64,000 bases of DNA. It comes from Hyparrhenia diplandra. Lineage: Eukaryota; Streptophyta; Magnoliopsida; Poales; Poaceae. How positions within the stretch are numbered: position 1 is the stretch's first letter; every line of letters starts with the position of its first letter. Shown in pieces: positions 35,039 through 45,214 of this stretch. A model generated the notes under the pieces. That model did no database searches. It had not been told where the DNA came from and worked only from the letters and a program-made list of their open reading frames with translations. Position numbers and translations under genes: made by a program. Where the stretch lies: contig JADLZK010011545.1 in the NCBI GenBank assembly GCA_015847255.1, forward strand, positions 24,043 to 88,042, read 5' to 3'.

Positions 35039-35480
35039 TATATAAGAACGCTCGATTTGGTACCATCTCCATCGCTAATTAGCCTCTCTCTTTCCATAAA
35101 CCCCTGGGCAGCTAGCTTCTTCTTCATCGACGAGATGGCGGCGTCTACACCAACGAGGAGCTTGTCTTCACCGTGGGGCGCCTCCACGACGTCCTCCGGA
35201 AGCTCACCGCCTGGCCGAAGAAGTCGGCCCGCCAGCGGTGGCTTGGCCGTTGGTGGAGAAGGCGAACTTCTACGCCTTCAAGGTCGAGGCCATGGCCGAC
35301 ATCCTCGCTAGGGGATACCGGCCGGGCGGGGCGGGCTCGCGGCCGGGCGGCGCCGGGCGGCGGCCGGGGCGAGGGGGACGAGGCCGGCGGCGCGGCGAGG
35401 CCTAGGCCGGGGCGGCGGAGGAGGCGATGGCGGCGGCGGCGGGCGGCGGGAGGCGATGGCGGCCGCCGCTTTCTTTTTAT
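35039..35480 (+). pseudogene. Captured gene start (TATA, leader, first exon) in CACTA H
   Basis: TATATAA (35039-35045), a leader, and an ATG at 35135 are followed by GC-rich coding-like sequence. The best protein pattern needs frame changes: DEMAA, YTNEELVFTVGRLHDVLRKL, TAWPKKSARQRW, EKANFYAFKVEAMADILARG, then Gly/Arg-rich low complexity. It looks like the promoter and first exon of a host gene picked up by the CACTA element, a known habit of this superfamily. I cannot name the parent gene. Confidence 0.45.
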
Positions 35481-35589
35481 TTTTCGTTTTGTAAATATAT
35501 TATCTAGTAATATATAATGACTCTCAAGTCATTTTTAATTCATCTCCGTTCTCTGTTTCTATCGTTTGTTTTTACTGTTCCTTCTTCAT

Positions 35590-35916
35590 TCAACCCCGCG
35601 AGCTATCGGTTCCTTTAATTTGCTTCCCCTCCCAAATCGCTATCGGTTCTAATTCAACCCGGTTGTGTCAATCTTGAAATCGCTTTCAGTTCTAATTCGA
35701 ACCCGCGAGTGATCTGTGTCCATCAAGACCACTGCCGGGGAACGATTCAACCCGGTGGTGATCTGAGTCTTCACTACCGGAATTTGTCGAATCTATGGAG
35801 TTTCTGAGTTTCCCGCGCCTGAACGGTTCATCACTGCCGGGCAAGCTTCAACACTGCCGGTGGATTAAATTCCGGCAGTGATGCCGGCGGTAGTGATGAG
35901 CGAATCTGTAGTAGTG
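35590..35916. repeat. CACTA H right subterminal repeats and terminus
   Basis: Units of CTATCGGTTC, CACTGCCGGG and CCGGCAGTGATG end in CTGTAGTAGTG at 35916, the inverted copy of the left end. Confidence 0.88.
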
Positions 35917-35919
35917 TTC

Positions 35920-36165
35920 GCGATGCTCTTCGCTCCCTCTGAAGAAAGTATTTCTAACTTCGTAGCGAAGCTGTTACGGCCATCTTCGCTTGAATCTCCG
36001 TCTTCAGTTTTCCTATTTCATTTTTGTTGTCCTTCCGCGAAGCCAAAGCTTCGCGAAGTCAACTTCCTCATTATTCATCTCTTGTTTTCCAATTGACCCG
36101 ATCACCCTGCAATCTTCAAAGTCTGGGATGAAAGTTAAAATAGAAATCAAAGTTAGATCCCAACA
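35920..36165 (-). repeat. Element G 3' LTR, right piece
   Basis: Matches 47699-47944 with about one base change (GATCAC versus GAGCAC near 36100). Minus-strand PPT (GAGGGGCTGC) directly follows at 36166-36175. Confidence 0.92.
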
Positions 36166-36354
36166 GCAGCCCCTCGTGGGCGAAGGCCGACTTCAAAGGC
36201 ATGAAACCCACAAATCATAAGTTTTCTTAAAACTTTATTTCGATCTGAAAACGTCATCCCAGACTTTGAAGTTGCACTTTTTATTGACACTTCGCTAATA
36301 TCTTCGCTAGATTTTTTTTTTAACGGCTAGTTTGACCGTTTGACCGAAGAAGTC

Positions 36355-36362
36355 TATAAATA
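36355..36362 (+). promoter_or_regulatory. TATA box of the antisense gene in element G
   Basis: TATAAATA in AGTCTATAAATAGCG, 190 bases inside the LTR border and on the strand opposite to gag-pol. A leader, a 5' UTR intron and an ATG follow in order. Confidence 0.6.
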
Positions 36363-36439
36363 GCGAAGCACCCCCCTGTTTTCTTCATCTTTTCGAAGAG
36401 GGGCCACCTTTTTGAAATTTTTTCCTGAGACGCGAAGTC

Positions 36440-39400
36440 ATTCTTGCGAAGTCAATACTTTCTGCGAAGCTACTTTCTTGAGCGAAGCTTTCGTTCTTTC
36501 TGCTTTCAGGTGTGTTTCTTCCCGAAGTGTACTTTGTTATTTTTGTTATTTGTTATAACTCTTAGTGTCTATTTTTCTTTTAGAATGGCCCTTGTTGAAG
36601 ATATATTGCCTGGTTCTCAAGAAGAAGAAGTTGACGAGGAGTTAAATTCTCAACAAGACAATTCCGATGAGGGACTGTCAGATGTTTCAGCTTCAGAGTC
36701 AGAATTGCTTCCTGATGATAGGATTTCATTATCATTTGGTCGAAGCAAGATGACCGATGATGATTTTAAAAAGATGGTAAAAGATGGCGTGCTTAGAGTG
36801 GGTCAATATAGGCCAGCGGAGCCTGATGAGAAAACTCCGAAGCCTAAGCCAGATGAGTGCATTGTCTTTAAAGATTTGTTTTCAGCGGGTCTTCGTATGC
36901 CGCTTCAAGACTTTCTCGAAGAAGTGTTTAAAAGGTACAACATTGAGATGCATCATTTCACTCCGAATGCCATAGTTAAATTGTCAGTTTTTATCTGGGC
37001 TGTGAGGAGTCAAGAAGTGAAACCAGATATTGATGCGTTTTGTGCTCTACATGAACCGCATACCCAATTTCGATCTCGGAAGATTGAGCAAAGCGCATGA
37101 TGAAGCTGTACTTTGGATGTTGTAGTTTTAAAACTGCTCGTGGCCAAAAACAGATTTCTCCTGCTTCAAAAAATAAGTGGACTGAAGGTTGGTACAACTA
37201 TTGGTTTTATCACAAAGTCCCAATGGTGGAAGAGAAGCTTGGTAGAAGGGGTATTGTAAAGAGCTATCCTCTGGCTTCGTGGTTGCATAAAGAGAAATTT
37301 GAGTGCAAGCCCAGTTATACTAAGTCAAAGAACTGTTCTGAATGTTTGAAAGCTTTTGGTAAAGTTGTTTCTCAACAATCCACTCGTGATTTGGTTGAGG
37401 AATATGTAGCCATTGGTGTGTCCGCCACTTCGCGCATTTGGATGGGATTTCCTTCGCTACCACCGTAAGAAGATTAGAGAGATGGATTATCTTTTCCCGG
37501 ATCGGGATCTTTGTGATGCCTTCAAGTTTAAGACTCGGGAGGAATATGTTTCATTTGTTGAAAAGAAAGCTGTTGAGTTGCTTGGAAAGTACTTGCATAC
37601 GGAAAGGAAACTTATGGATGAGATTATTGGCAAAGATTATATTAGGTTCAATCGAATTTTCGACACGGCCAATATAACTTATAAGGTCCGTCCACCTCCT
37701 GCATATGCTCGTAAAAGAGATAAAAAGGATAAGAATGAATCTGATAAGGATTTGAAGAGGAAAAGGAGTGATACAATGAAGCCATCTTCTTCGGCGAAGA
37801 CTCCCTCAAAGGCTACGTTGTTCTGAAGCCTCAAAAGAAGAAAGCTAGGAAAATGGTTGCGGATTTGCTTGATACCGTCGACCTTACTGATAGTGAAGTT
37901 GATGCCCCAATTCACGAAGGCTCGAAGTTTGGCACTTCTCTTCGAGATTTAGAGGTGAGGGAAATTTGCAAAGCTTTTGCTCCTACCGGCCGACTCGAAT
38001 TTGCTTTACTCCACTTGCGGAATATTTACAAAATTTTGGGTCTTCGCGAGAATTTGGGGACTTCGGGTGGTGCCGGGCGAGGATGCTGATGTGAATATGA
38101 CAGAGACTTCTCCTACTGGTACTGCATCTCCTTTATCTCTTAGACTTAGGGACCCGACTCCTGATTTTCCAGCGAAGTTGACTTCCACTTTGTCTGATGA
38201 TCACGATTGTCCTGAACTAGCTAAGTTAGCTAAAAACATTCACATGAGTCACTTGTCAGTGCACACAGAGAATCCTTCTTCACTTCCTAATACAGAGGTG
38301 ATTGAGAAGAATAAGAAGGTTGATGCTGCAGCGAAGTCGCAAGTTTAAGCTTTGTTTGTAAACCCGCAAAGGTTTTCGAGATTGCCGTTGAAAAGCCATG
38401 CGAAAGTATGGGGCCGTTGTTGGTACGCATTTTTATGCCTCGTTGTTATTTCCGGATACCTTGTCTTATTTTTCTTGCTTCTTTTTATAGAAAAAACTTT
38501 GAAAGAAAGGGCCGAGGAGGTTGTTGAAGTTGTGAAGGAGAAACTTAAAAGGAAGGGAACCAGGACCATTGGTGTTTCTTTTGATGATTTATCTCGATGT
38601 TGAAGATGAAGAGGCCGAGCTCGATCAGCGAAGCCGTTTGTCGGAATCAATGGTGAATGTTGAAGCAGGGAAAAGATTCCTTGCCCTTTGAAGGAGGGTG
38701 AAAAAGTTTGTAAGTATTTTTAACTTCGCTCGTTTCTATAATTTTTTATATTGAAACCCTATTTTCCTGATTATTTTTCTTTGATTTGTTTTAGCTCAAT
38801 TTTTCCCTGATGCTGCAACTTCATCAAAGGAAAAGACTATCGATGTTGGATCAATGAAGGATGTTCTTGGAGATCATCCAACTCCTCAAGTGGCTATTGA
38901 TGAGCCGAACTTACTTCTGAAGCCATTTCAAAATCCATTGACAATACTTTGAAGTTTTGCTTTGAGAGTGGTATCAATTTGGATTCTTATAAATTTGTTG
39001 GAGTCGGGATAGATAAGCTTCGCGTCCTTCCGAAGAAGACTGAAAAGCAATTAACTAAGTGTATCGATGACGCTTTTTCGGTTCCTGACGCCGAAGCCGA
39101 GCTAGCGAAGATGAACCCATTGGAGTTAGCTGATGCCGGTATAAATTTGATGTACAAGGTAAACCCATTTATTTGTAAATATATTTTTGTGAATGCGGAG
39201 TTTGATTGTTTATGAATTATTTCTGACTTGTTTGTTTTGTGTGTGTAGGGTGCTCTTGTGAATCGTGGGCTCAAAAATCTCTTGAAGATAGTGCTACGAC
39301 TTTTTTTCGTTTCGTGAGAAATCATTATCGGGGAAATTGAATCTCTAAAATCCCAATTAGCGACTAAGGAGAAAGAAAGAGGTGATGCGGTTGATGAATG

Positions 39401-40841
39401 GCATAGATTAGATCGATTGTATCATGGGGCTTCGATATTATCAAAGAGAAAGATCAGCAACTCGAGGTTGCAAAGGCTACTATTGAAATTCTTAAGAGAG
39501 AGAAGGCATCTTTGGAAAAGAAGAAGTCCGAGACCCGATGAACTTATGCTGCGAAGGTTCAACGAGAACTTGGGAACCTTGCAAGCGGGCTTATGTGAAA
39601 TGGGGAGCTATGCCAGAAGATGCTTGTTGGGATCTTGGAGAGTATGACCCATTTTTCAGCTGGCTTTGCAGGCAGTATGAAGATCTTGGGGTTATGATTC
39701 AAGCTGCCGCTGATACAAGTGTTATGTATTCTACTCGGGCACTTCTCCATCTTATGAAAGAAGCCAAAGATCCCTTGTATGATACCTTCGCAAATGAGGG
39801 CTTTAAATTTCCTGGAGATGCCGTTAGCAAGATTTCTCCTCGCACACAGTTACTTTGCCAGAAATTCTTTGAAAAATATTGGTGTAACTGTGGGCGAGAG
39901 CATTGCCTTGAGAAAGTGAAGGAAAAACTAAGAAGGGTACTATTCTTTTTCCTTTTTTTGTTGTATTGTTTGTTCCCTTCTTCTTGTTCTTATTGATTTT
40001 CTCGATTACGCCTTTTAACATGCTTTGAACTTGACATCTTACAGGAGGAAGAGAAGTTTAGGAAGTTGAAGGAAGAAGAGGAGAGGATTGCTCGTGAAGT
40101 TGAAGAAAAAGAGAGAAACAATGTTAGTGAGCGGAGGGGCTAAAAAATTTTATGGCTTAGCTTTGAGAGTTTGAGAGAAAGGAAACCTTGTTTGGCAAGA
40201 ATTGTTGTAAATCTTGTTAAGTTAACTGTTTGTGTAGTTTTTGTTTATGCTTATTGTTCATGGATCTGCGAAGTTACTTATTATCGCGAAGTTAACATGT
40301 GTTGTTGTTTTTTGTGCCGATTTTTTGACTTTGGAATATCCTGCGCAGGTTCCTCAAGCGAAGCCTGTGCAGGATATTGCCCCTGTCTTGCCTCTTATGA
40401 TCGCGAAGGGTAACTTTGTTTTTGAGGCTTCGGATTTTTTGGAGTGTTGTGAAGCTAGTGGTAGCGCTGATGTTGATGTTTTTGTGCATAAGTGCCTTGG
40501 GAAATCTAAAACAAAGGATTCTTATAGGATGCCTAGGGTTGTTGATTTTAGCAACGTTGGACAGGTAACGTTCTTGTGGCTTGGGCTTTTTTTTTGGTTT
40601 CATCTTTGCCTTTTGTTGATGTGTCTGAGGTTCTTTGTTTCAGTCTTCTTGCTCAAGTGCTTCCCCAAGTTTTATCTTTGGGGATATTTTTCAAGATACG
40701 GCGGACAAAATAATCAACGAAGTTGTTGAAGACATTTTGAGCAAAAGCAAAGAACTAGTGTTGCTTCTGAAGAATTTTGAGTATTTGAACCTTGTATATG
40801 TTGTGTGTAAACTTGAATATATGTTTTACATGATGTTGTAA
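36440..40841 (+). CDS. Antisense additional gene of element G (PF04195-like N-terminus), with introns
   Basis: Predicted start ATG 36585 after a 5' UTR intron (36510-36583). The N-terminal ~170 residues include an acidic region, then FSAGLRMPLQDFLEEVF and NIEMHHFTPNAIVKLSVFIW, the pattern of Pfam PF04195 (putative gypsy-type transposon domain), followed by KLYFGCCSFKTARGQK and KWTEGWYNYWFYHKV. Later parts are Lys/Glu-rich and include CRQYEDLGVMIQAAADTS. Four further introns have clean GT-AG ends: 38710-38794, 39159-39248, 39937-40044 and 40565-40642; another acceptor is likely at 40349. The end is a stop near 40841. Frame changes near 37097, 37430 and 37826 break the reading or mark introns that I missed. 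Antisense extra ORFs between pol and the 3' LTR are known in the Tat lineage; their function is unknown. Confidence 0.75.
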
Positions 40842-40893
40842 CTTTAGATACATGTTTTGTATAATAAATTATTATTTTTATGAATTTAGAAAA

Positions 40894-41640
40894 TGTCGTC
40901 CCTCCTTTTTTTGCGAAGTTAGAGCGAAGACTTCGATTTGAAGTCAAAATTCTCCTTAGAGAAATTTGAAAATGTCGTCCCCCTTCTTTTTTGTGAAGTG
41001 AGAGCGAAGACTTCGATTTGAAGTCAAAATTCTCCTTAGAGAAATTTGAAAACGTCGTCCCCTTCTTTTTTGTGAAGTGAGAGCGAAGACTTCGATTTGA
41101 AGTCAAAATTCTCCTTAGAGAAATTTGAAAATATCGTCCCCTTCTTTTTTTGCGAAGTGAGAGCGAAGACTTCGATTTGAAGTCAAAATTCTCCTTAGAG
41201 AAATTTGAAAACGTCATCCCCTTCTTTTTTTCGCGAAGTGAGAGCGAAGACTTCGATTTGAAGTCAAAATTCTCCTTAGAGAAATTTGAAAATGTCGTCC
41301 CCTTCCCCCTTCGAAGACTTTTTTGCAAAGTGAGCGTCCCCTTCTTTTTTGCAAAAGACTTCAATTTGAAGTCAAAATTCTCCTTAGAGAAATTTGAAAA
41401 CGTCGTCCCCTTCTTTTTTGCGAAGTGAGAGCGAAGACTTCGATTTGAAGTCAAAATTCTCCTTAGAGAAATTTGAAAACGTCGTCCCCTTCTTTTTTGC
41501 AAAGTGAGAGCGAAGACTTCGATTTGAAGTCAAAATTCTCCTTAGAGAAATTTGAAAACGTCGTCCCCTTCTTTTTTTGTGAAGTAGGAGCGAAGACTTC
41601 GTTTTGAAGCCAAATATTCTCTTTAGAGAATTCGTAGGTA
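40894..41640. repeat. 80-bp tandem repeat in the 3' part of element G
   Basis: About nine copies, with GCGAAGACTTCGATTTGAAG sites at 40924, 41004, 41083, 41163 and 41244 and further copies to 41600, giving a period of 79-81 bp. One copy near 41310-41370 is rearranged. The unit is open on the minus strand in rotating frames (80 is not a multiple of 3), which explains long lysine-rich frames at 40714-41767 that are not genes. Confidence 0.92.
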
Positions 41641-42015
41641 ATAATTTTAGTTTTGTATTTAAATTATACCTACTTGTTAATTGTTTTTGTGAAGACTTTT
41701 TCACCGATGTTAAAGCATTTTTGCTTTTCGGCTTTTTAGTAAATGGAAGAAAAAGTAAAGAATGCACAAGTTTGGGGAAACTACTTTCTCATTTATATTT
41801 GATATGAGAATTTACAATAGAGTCTGTCTCGTTTAAAAACCAGTCACCTCGCGAAGGGCTTCCCCCGAGTGGAAAAAGAGTGCAGCTCTTGATTGGAATG
41901 AAAAAATACTTCTATGAAATTGAATCTAAGTTGCATATTTACAAAAACTTGAACAAAGTAAAATCTAGGGATAGTACTTGCGAAGATCCTTGATGTTCCA
42001 AGTATGACTTAGCTC

Positions 42016-42895
42016 TTATCCCTTGAGGTTCTCCAAGTGGTAGGATCCTTGTCTATTTGACTTTGTTATGATGAAGGGTCCTTCCCACTTTTGCTGGAAC
42101 TTTCTCACAGTGTCTTCGTTTCTTTTTCTCTTGAGCACGAAGTCTCCTGGTTGTAGTTCTCTTTTCACTACTTTCTTGTTGTACCATTTGCTTGTTTCTT
42201 CTTGGTACTTTCTCGAGTTCATCACAGCTTGGTTTCTTTCTTCTTCAAGCAAATCTTTGCTTGTCTTTTGATCTTCTTCGCTTGTTATTTCAATATTTGT
42301 TCTTGGACCTTCGAATTGTATTTCTTCTGGAGTCATTGCCTCATCTCCATATAGTAGCTTGAAGGGCGTAAACTTCGTTGATCTTGTTGTGGTTGTATTG
42401 TGACTCCAAACAATCCTTGGTAATTCTTCAACCCATTTTCCTTTTGGGAGTCCTACTAGATTTTTTGAGATTCCCACGCATATAATGCCATTTGCTCTTT
42501 CGACGGCTCCATTGGACTGAGGATATCTTACTGATGCAAAGCAAAGTTGGATTCCCATACTTTCACAATAGCTTCTGAAGTCTTCGCTATCGAATTGAGT
42601 TCCATTATCCAATGTTATATGTCTTGGGACTCCGAATCTGCAGATTATATTTTGCCAAAGAAACTTCTTCATTGTTGTGGATGACATATTTGTAATTGGC
42701 TTCGCTTCTATCCATTTTGTGAAATATTCGACCGCAACAATCGCGATATTGATGATTGCCTTGGGCTGGTGGTAATTTTTCAATTATGTCTATTCCCCAT
42801 CTTGCAAGTGGCCAAGTTGGTTCAATGTCTTTGAATTGGATTGGTGGGGCATTTGACTTGTTTGCTGAAATTTGGCAATTGTGACAGGTTTTCAC
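42016..42895 (-). pseudogene. Element G integrase
   Basis: Minus-strand frames 42605-42895 and 42016-42783 show the zinc-binding end (TCHNCQISAN), the core start (PLARWGIDIIEKLPPAQGN), FTKWIEAKPI, FGVPRHITLDNGTQFDSEDF, YPQSNGAVERANGII (catalytic Glu) and a C-terminal FKLLYGDEAMTPEEI. A frameshift lies near 42780. It would insert cDNA copies. Confidence 0.85.
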
Positions 42896-43197
42896 TATTT
42901 CCTTGCTATCTTTTTTGAGCTGTTGGCCAATAGAACCCTTGTCTAAATGCCTTTCCTGCTATGGCTCTTGGGCTGCATGATTTCCGCATGTTCCACTATG
43001 TATTTCTTGTAGCAATTCTTTGCCTTCTTATTTGGATATACACTTGAGTAATGGTTCACAAATGCCATGTTTGAATAGTTGATTGTCGATGAGCTTATAA
43101 TTTCTTGTTTTGTGCTTCATTCTTATTTCTTCGACTTCACTTTCTGGTTCGTAAAATCCCCTTAGAAATGATATTATCTCGATCTCCGTCTTCGCTT

Positions 43198-44294
43198 TCA
43201 ATGATATGGATGTACTTTGGTTCTTCGATCTTTGCTTTTATCGAAGATTCGATAATACTTGGTAGAACATATCCGGTGGCGTTTTACTTTTTGAGTCGCC
43301 GCTTTTGCAATTTCATCGCCTCTTCGTTGTTTGTCCTTGAAATGCTTCGCACTTTGTGAACCCTTCGAAGTGTTTTTCTTGATCCCTAACGCTTTTGCAA
43401 ATACTTCGCTAGCTCGGGATCTTTTGCCTTGTAATTTTTTCAACATGGCCTGCTACAACTTGAGAATCTGTTTTTATTAAGATCTTTTGTACTCCCATTG
43501 CTCTTGCCTTGCGAAGCCCCAAAGCAATATTGCTTCATACTCTGCGGTGTTGTTTGTACACCGAAATTCTAGTCTTCTTTGCATATTTCATCTTGATGCC
43601 GGATGGCGAAGTTATTATTCTTTGCTACACCGGCCTGCTGAGCCCCATGCTCCATCACAATTCATTGTCCATTCTTGACAAGACAAAGTCCATTCTTGAT
43701 GATCTTTTTGATCTTCGTAACTTGATCTTGGTGTCCAATCTGAGATGAAATCTGCAATACTTGTGATTTTATTGTTGTTCTCTTCTCAAATTCGATGAAA
43801 TATTGTGAGATTTCAGTTGCCCATTTTCCAAGCCTTCGAGGAAGATTTTCAGCTTTGGAGTACATCTTTGAGTGGTTGATTTGTTGGGATTCTCACTTTG
43901 TGTGCCAAGAAGTAATGTTTCAACTTTCTTGTTGCCATGAGTACTGCATATGCTATTTTCTCAATTTCTGAGTAAAACATCTTTGATCCAGAGAGGGCTT
44001 TAGAGACAAAGTATATTGGTTCTTGTTTCTTCGCATGATCATTCTCTCTTTCTTGTACTAGTACTGCGCTTACGGCTTTCTCAGATGCTGAGATGTATAG
44101 AAGTAGTTCTTGATCAACATTTGGAGTTGTTAGTGTTGAAGGACTTGAAAGATACTTCTTTATTTCTTCAAAAGCTTTTTGTTGTTCTTCTCCCCATGTG
44201 AAATTTATCTTCGCTCCTTTGAGTGCTTGGAATATTGGAAAGCTCTTTTTTCGCTGATTTTTGATATGAATCGTTTAGTGAAGCCAATCTTCCG
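43198..44294 (-). pseudogene. Element G RNase H and tether region (degraded)
   Basis: Short minus-strand frames 43662-43865 and 43198-43446 contain RRLGKWATEISQYFIEFEKRT, typical of the Tat-lineage archaeal-type RNase H region near the second domain, and a Lys-rich part. Between them the sequence is recognisable only in fragments because of stops and shifts. Confidence 0.6.
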
Positions 44295-45214
44295 TTAACT
44301 TTTGGATGTCTTTGATGTTCTTTGGAACTTCGTTTCCATTATTGCTCTAATCTTTTTCTCGGATTTGGGTCGATGCCTTTTCTTTGAAACTATGCATCCG
44401 AGGATTTTGCCTTGCTGTACCCCGAAGGTACATTTCTCAGGATTGAGTTTGAGATTTGACTTTCTCAAGTTCTCAAATGTTTGCTTCAAATCTTTTAAAT
44501 GGTCTTCGCGTTTCTTGCTTTTTACTATTATGTCATCAACATATGCTAGCAAATTGTCTCCGATTTGATCCTTGAGTGCTACCGAAGTCATTCTAATGAA
44601 GCTTGATCCGGCATTTGAAGAAGCCCTCGCCATTCTTTTGAAACTTGAGGTTCCAAATGGTGTGATGAAACTTGTTTTTCTTCGTCTTCTTTCTTCATGT
44701 AAATTTGATGATATCCTGAGAAGCAGTCGAGGAAGCTTAGCATTTCGCTTCCTGCAGCTTGATCGACCAGTGTGTCTATTCTTGGTAGAGGGAAGTTGTC
44801 TTTAGGGCAAGCTTTGTTGAGATCTGTGAAGTCTATGCACATTCTCCATTTTCCATTGCTTTTCTTCACCATCACGATATTAGCTAGCCATGTTGTGAAT
44901 TGGACTTCTCTTATGACTTTCGCATCGAGCAATCTTTGAACTTCAGCCTTCACGGCTATTGTTCTGTCTTCGGAAATCTTTCGCAACTTTTGTTTCTTTG
45001 GTTTGTAACTTGGGTCGATGTTCAGGCGATGTTCAATTATGTCCCTGCTGACTCCTTCTAAGTCTTTTGCCGACCATGCGAAGACGTCTTGGTTGCTTCT
45101 TAGAATCTTATCAACTGTTCTTCCTCTTCTTTTGCTAGATTGGCTCCTATGATGACTTTTTTGTCTGTTACCATTGGATCTAACAAAACTTCTTTTGTTT
45201 CTGCCTTGGAACAT
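44295..45214 (-). pseudogene. Element G reverse transcriptase
   Basis: The 44588-45214 frame holds VFAWSAKDLEGVSRDIIEH, KVIREVQFTTWLANIVMVKK, WRMCIDFTDLNKACPKDNFP and FLDCFSGYHQI; the 44295-44633 frame holds YVDDIIVKSK (YVDD active-site box) and FENLRKSNLKLNPEKCTFGV. A frameshift near 44620 separates fingers from palm. The type is Tat lineage, distinct from the Athila-type RT of element C. Confidence 0.88.

Larger units (their letters stand above)
18838..35916. mobile_element. Element H: CACTA (En/Spm) transposon, non-autonomous
   Basis: Left end CACTACTACAGAAT and right end (reverse complement) CACTACTACAGATT share 12 terminal bases. A 3-bp TSD TTC is at 18835-18837 and 35917-35919. Removing it restores the G LTR as in the intact copy at 47472-47944. 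Subterminal regions are full of ACCGGCGGTGA / CACTACCGGGTT-type short repeats in both directions, as expected for this superfamily. No TNP2-type transposase was recognised, so H would need a partner for movement. It contains gene-like fragments and the D array, which makes up about 10 kb of its 17 kb. Confidence 0.93.

Noticed and set aside
40714..41767. Long lysine/serine-rich minus-strand frames (262 and 127 codons)
   Set aside because: They are translations of the 80-bp tandem repeat in rotating frames and show no domain.
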